64,000 nt of DNA from Pomacea canaliculata (Eukaryota; Mollusca; Gastropoda; Architaenioglossa; Ampullariidae). Each line of letters starts with the position of its first letter. Position 1 is the first letter of the stretch. The notes below the pieces were generated by a model. That model saw only the letters and a list, made by a program, of their open reading frames with translations, did not search any database and was not told where the DNA came from. The translations under genes were made by a program, and so were the position numbers. Location: NCBI RefSeq assembly GCF_003073045.1, contig NC_037590.1, forward strand, positions 24,020,449-24,084,448, in the 5' to 3' direction. Positions 63,259 to 64,000 of the stretch are shown in pieces.

Positions 63259-63787
63259 ATGGCGGCGACTGGGAGACAGTATTCATACACAACATACTGT
63301 CTGCTCATAGGTGTGAGACAATTTATTGTACACTATTAATTGTTGTGTAGTAGAACTGGGTGACTGATGGAAGTGAGCACACGTTTAAGTGGGAAAAATA
63401 TTTATTTTCCTGATTGTATTCACAAACAGAACTATACACCGGTATACATACGCCTACTTTCACATACATGTGCACACAAAATATCCATGCATTTATTCAT
63501 TCATATACAATTATTCACATGCACATACATATATTCAGGTTTCTCAGTAGTTGTCTCATATCTCTGACATCCAAGAAATCTTTTCTGTCATACATTCACT
63601 TTTTTGGCAGGTTTACTGTATGCAAAATACAGCTGTGCAGATCCATGGGACACAAATACAAATGGCATACTGCAATCCAGATCATATTCCTCAGCTTGCA
63701 ATCGACAAAGCCCGGCTGACTTTGGTTAATGATCGCCGTCTAGACTCTTCATTGGGTCTTTTCACTCAGAGTGAGGAGTGTCATGAG
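63259..63787 (+). CDS. 5' part of an unrecognised gene
   Basis: Proposed exon 1 (63,259-63,310) starts MAATGRQYSYTTYCLLI and ends at a GTGTGA donor in phase 1. Exon 2 runs to a GTAAGC donor at 63,787. Phase is kept if the acceptor is the AG at 63,631-63,632, giving AVQIHGTQIQMAYCNPDHIP, then QLAIDKARLTLVNDRRLDSS and LGLFTQSEECHE. The stronger-looking acceptor at 63,609-63,610 would put the exon out of frame with this exon 1, so another first exon is possible. The gene continues past the window. I do not recognise the product; no domain is visible in the 70 or so residues seen. Shared promoter with DECR2 suggests constitutive expression. Confidence 0.5.
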
Positions 63788-64000
63788 GTAAGCTGGTAAT
63801 GTTATAAACCATAATTGTTGGAACTGTCACTATATGAATAGACTTTTCAGGTCAGATATAAGTAACCTGTATAGGTGAAAAAGATTTATATCTTTGTACA
63901 TATCTTGCAAAAAGCCATGTGACTCTACCAGCATTAATACATTTTAAATGTGTTTCATTGTGTTGTCAATTAAATCTACATTGCCAAGAAGTCACTGAAG
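63788..64000. other. Intron of the last gene, cut by window edge
   Basis: Non-coding sequence following the GTAAGC donor; nothing else seen. Confidence 0.5.

Overview
This is a piece of an animal nuclear genome. Genes are split into short coding exons by GT-AG introns, DNA is AT-rich with abundant microsatellites, and remnants of non-LTR retrotransposons and hAT transposons are scattered through it. The gene set (a conopressin/vasopressin-type receptor, tandem GT8 glycosyltransferases, a neurotrophin-like cystine-knot factor, small secreted Cys-rich peptides) suggests a lophotrochozoan, most likely a gastropod mollusc. The phylum is an inference from gene content; no rRNA, mitochondrial or species marker is present.

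Layout. 1-6,998: no recognised gene; it holds a retrotransposon tail, a 69-bp near-perfect palindrome, a 23-bp minisatellite and a GTT microsatellite. 6,999-11,175 (+): four-exon vasopressin/oxytocin (conopressin) receptor. 11,801-31,255: two units of a segmental tandem duplication (unit 1 about 7.9 kb, unit 2 about 11.2 kb). Each carries a nine-exon GLT8D1-type glycosyltransferase gene. The unit-1 copy is broken (lost ATG, 25-nt deletion removing the DxD metal site) and the unit-2 copy reads open from end to end. 33,890-35,360: decayed LINE. 36,012-42,070 (+): a third, more diverged GLT8D copy, open except for three one-base losses in one exon. 45,545-47,800 (+): five-exon gene for a membrane-anchored or secreted cystine-knot protein resembling neurotrophins/Spatzle. 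47,900-49,165: LINE fragments interrupted by a hAT-type MITE with perfect 8-bp target-site duplications. 51,114-52,044 (+): a complete small gene with TATA box, signal peptide, six cysteines and poly(A) signal. 54,583-56,178 (+): unrecognised gene whose reading frame is broken twice. 57,318-63,171 (-): eight-exon peroxisomal 2,4-dienoyl-CoA reductase (DECR2). 63,259 onward (+): start of an unrecognised gene sharing a divergent promoter with DECR2 and running off the window.

The genes do not form one pathway. The main genomic story is the local expansion of GLT8D-type glycosyltransferases by recent segmental duplication, with decay of one copy, possible gene conversion between copies, and indels that could be either biological or homopolymer assembly errors. 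Exon boundaries below were placed by eye from splice-site consensus, phase continuity and comparison of the three GLT8D copies; no transcript data were available.
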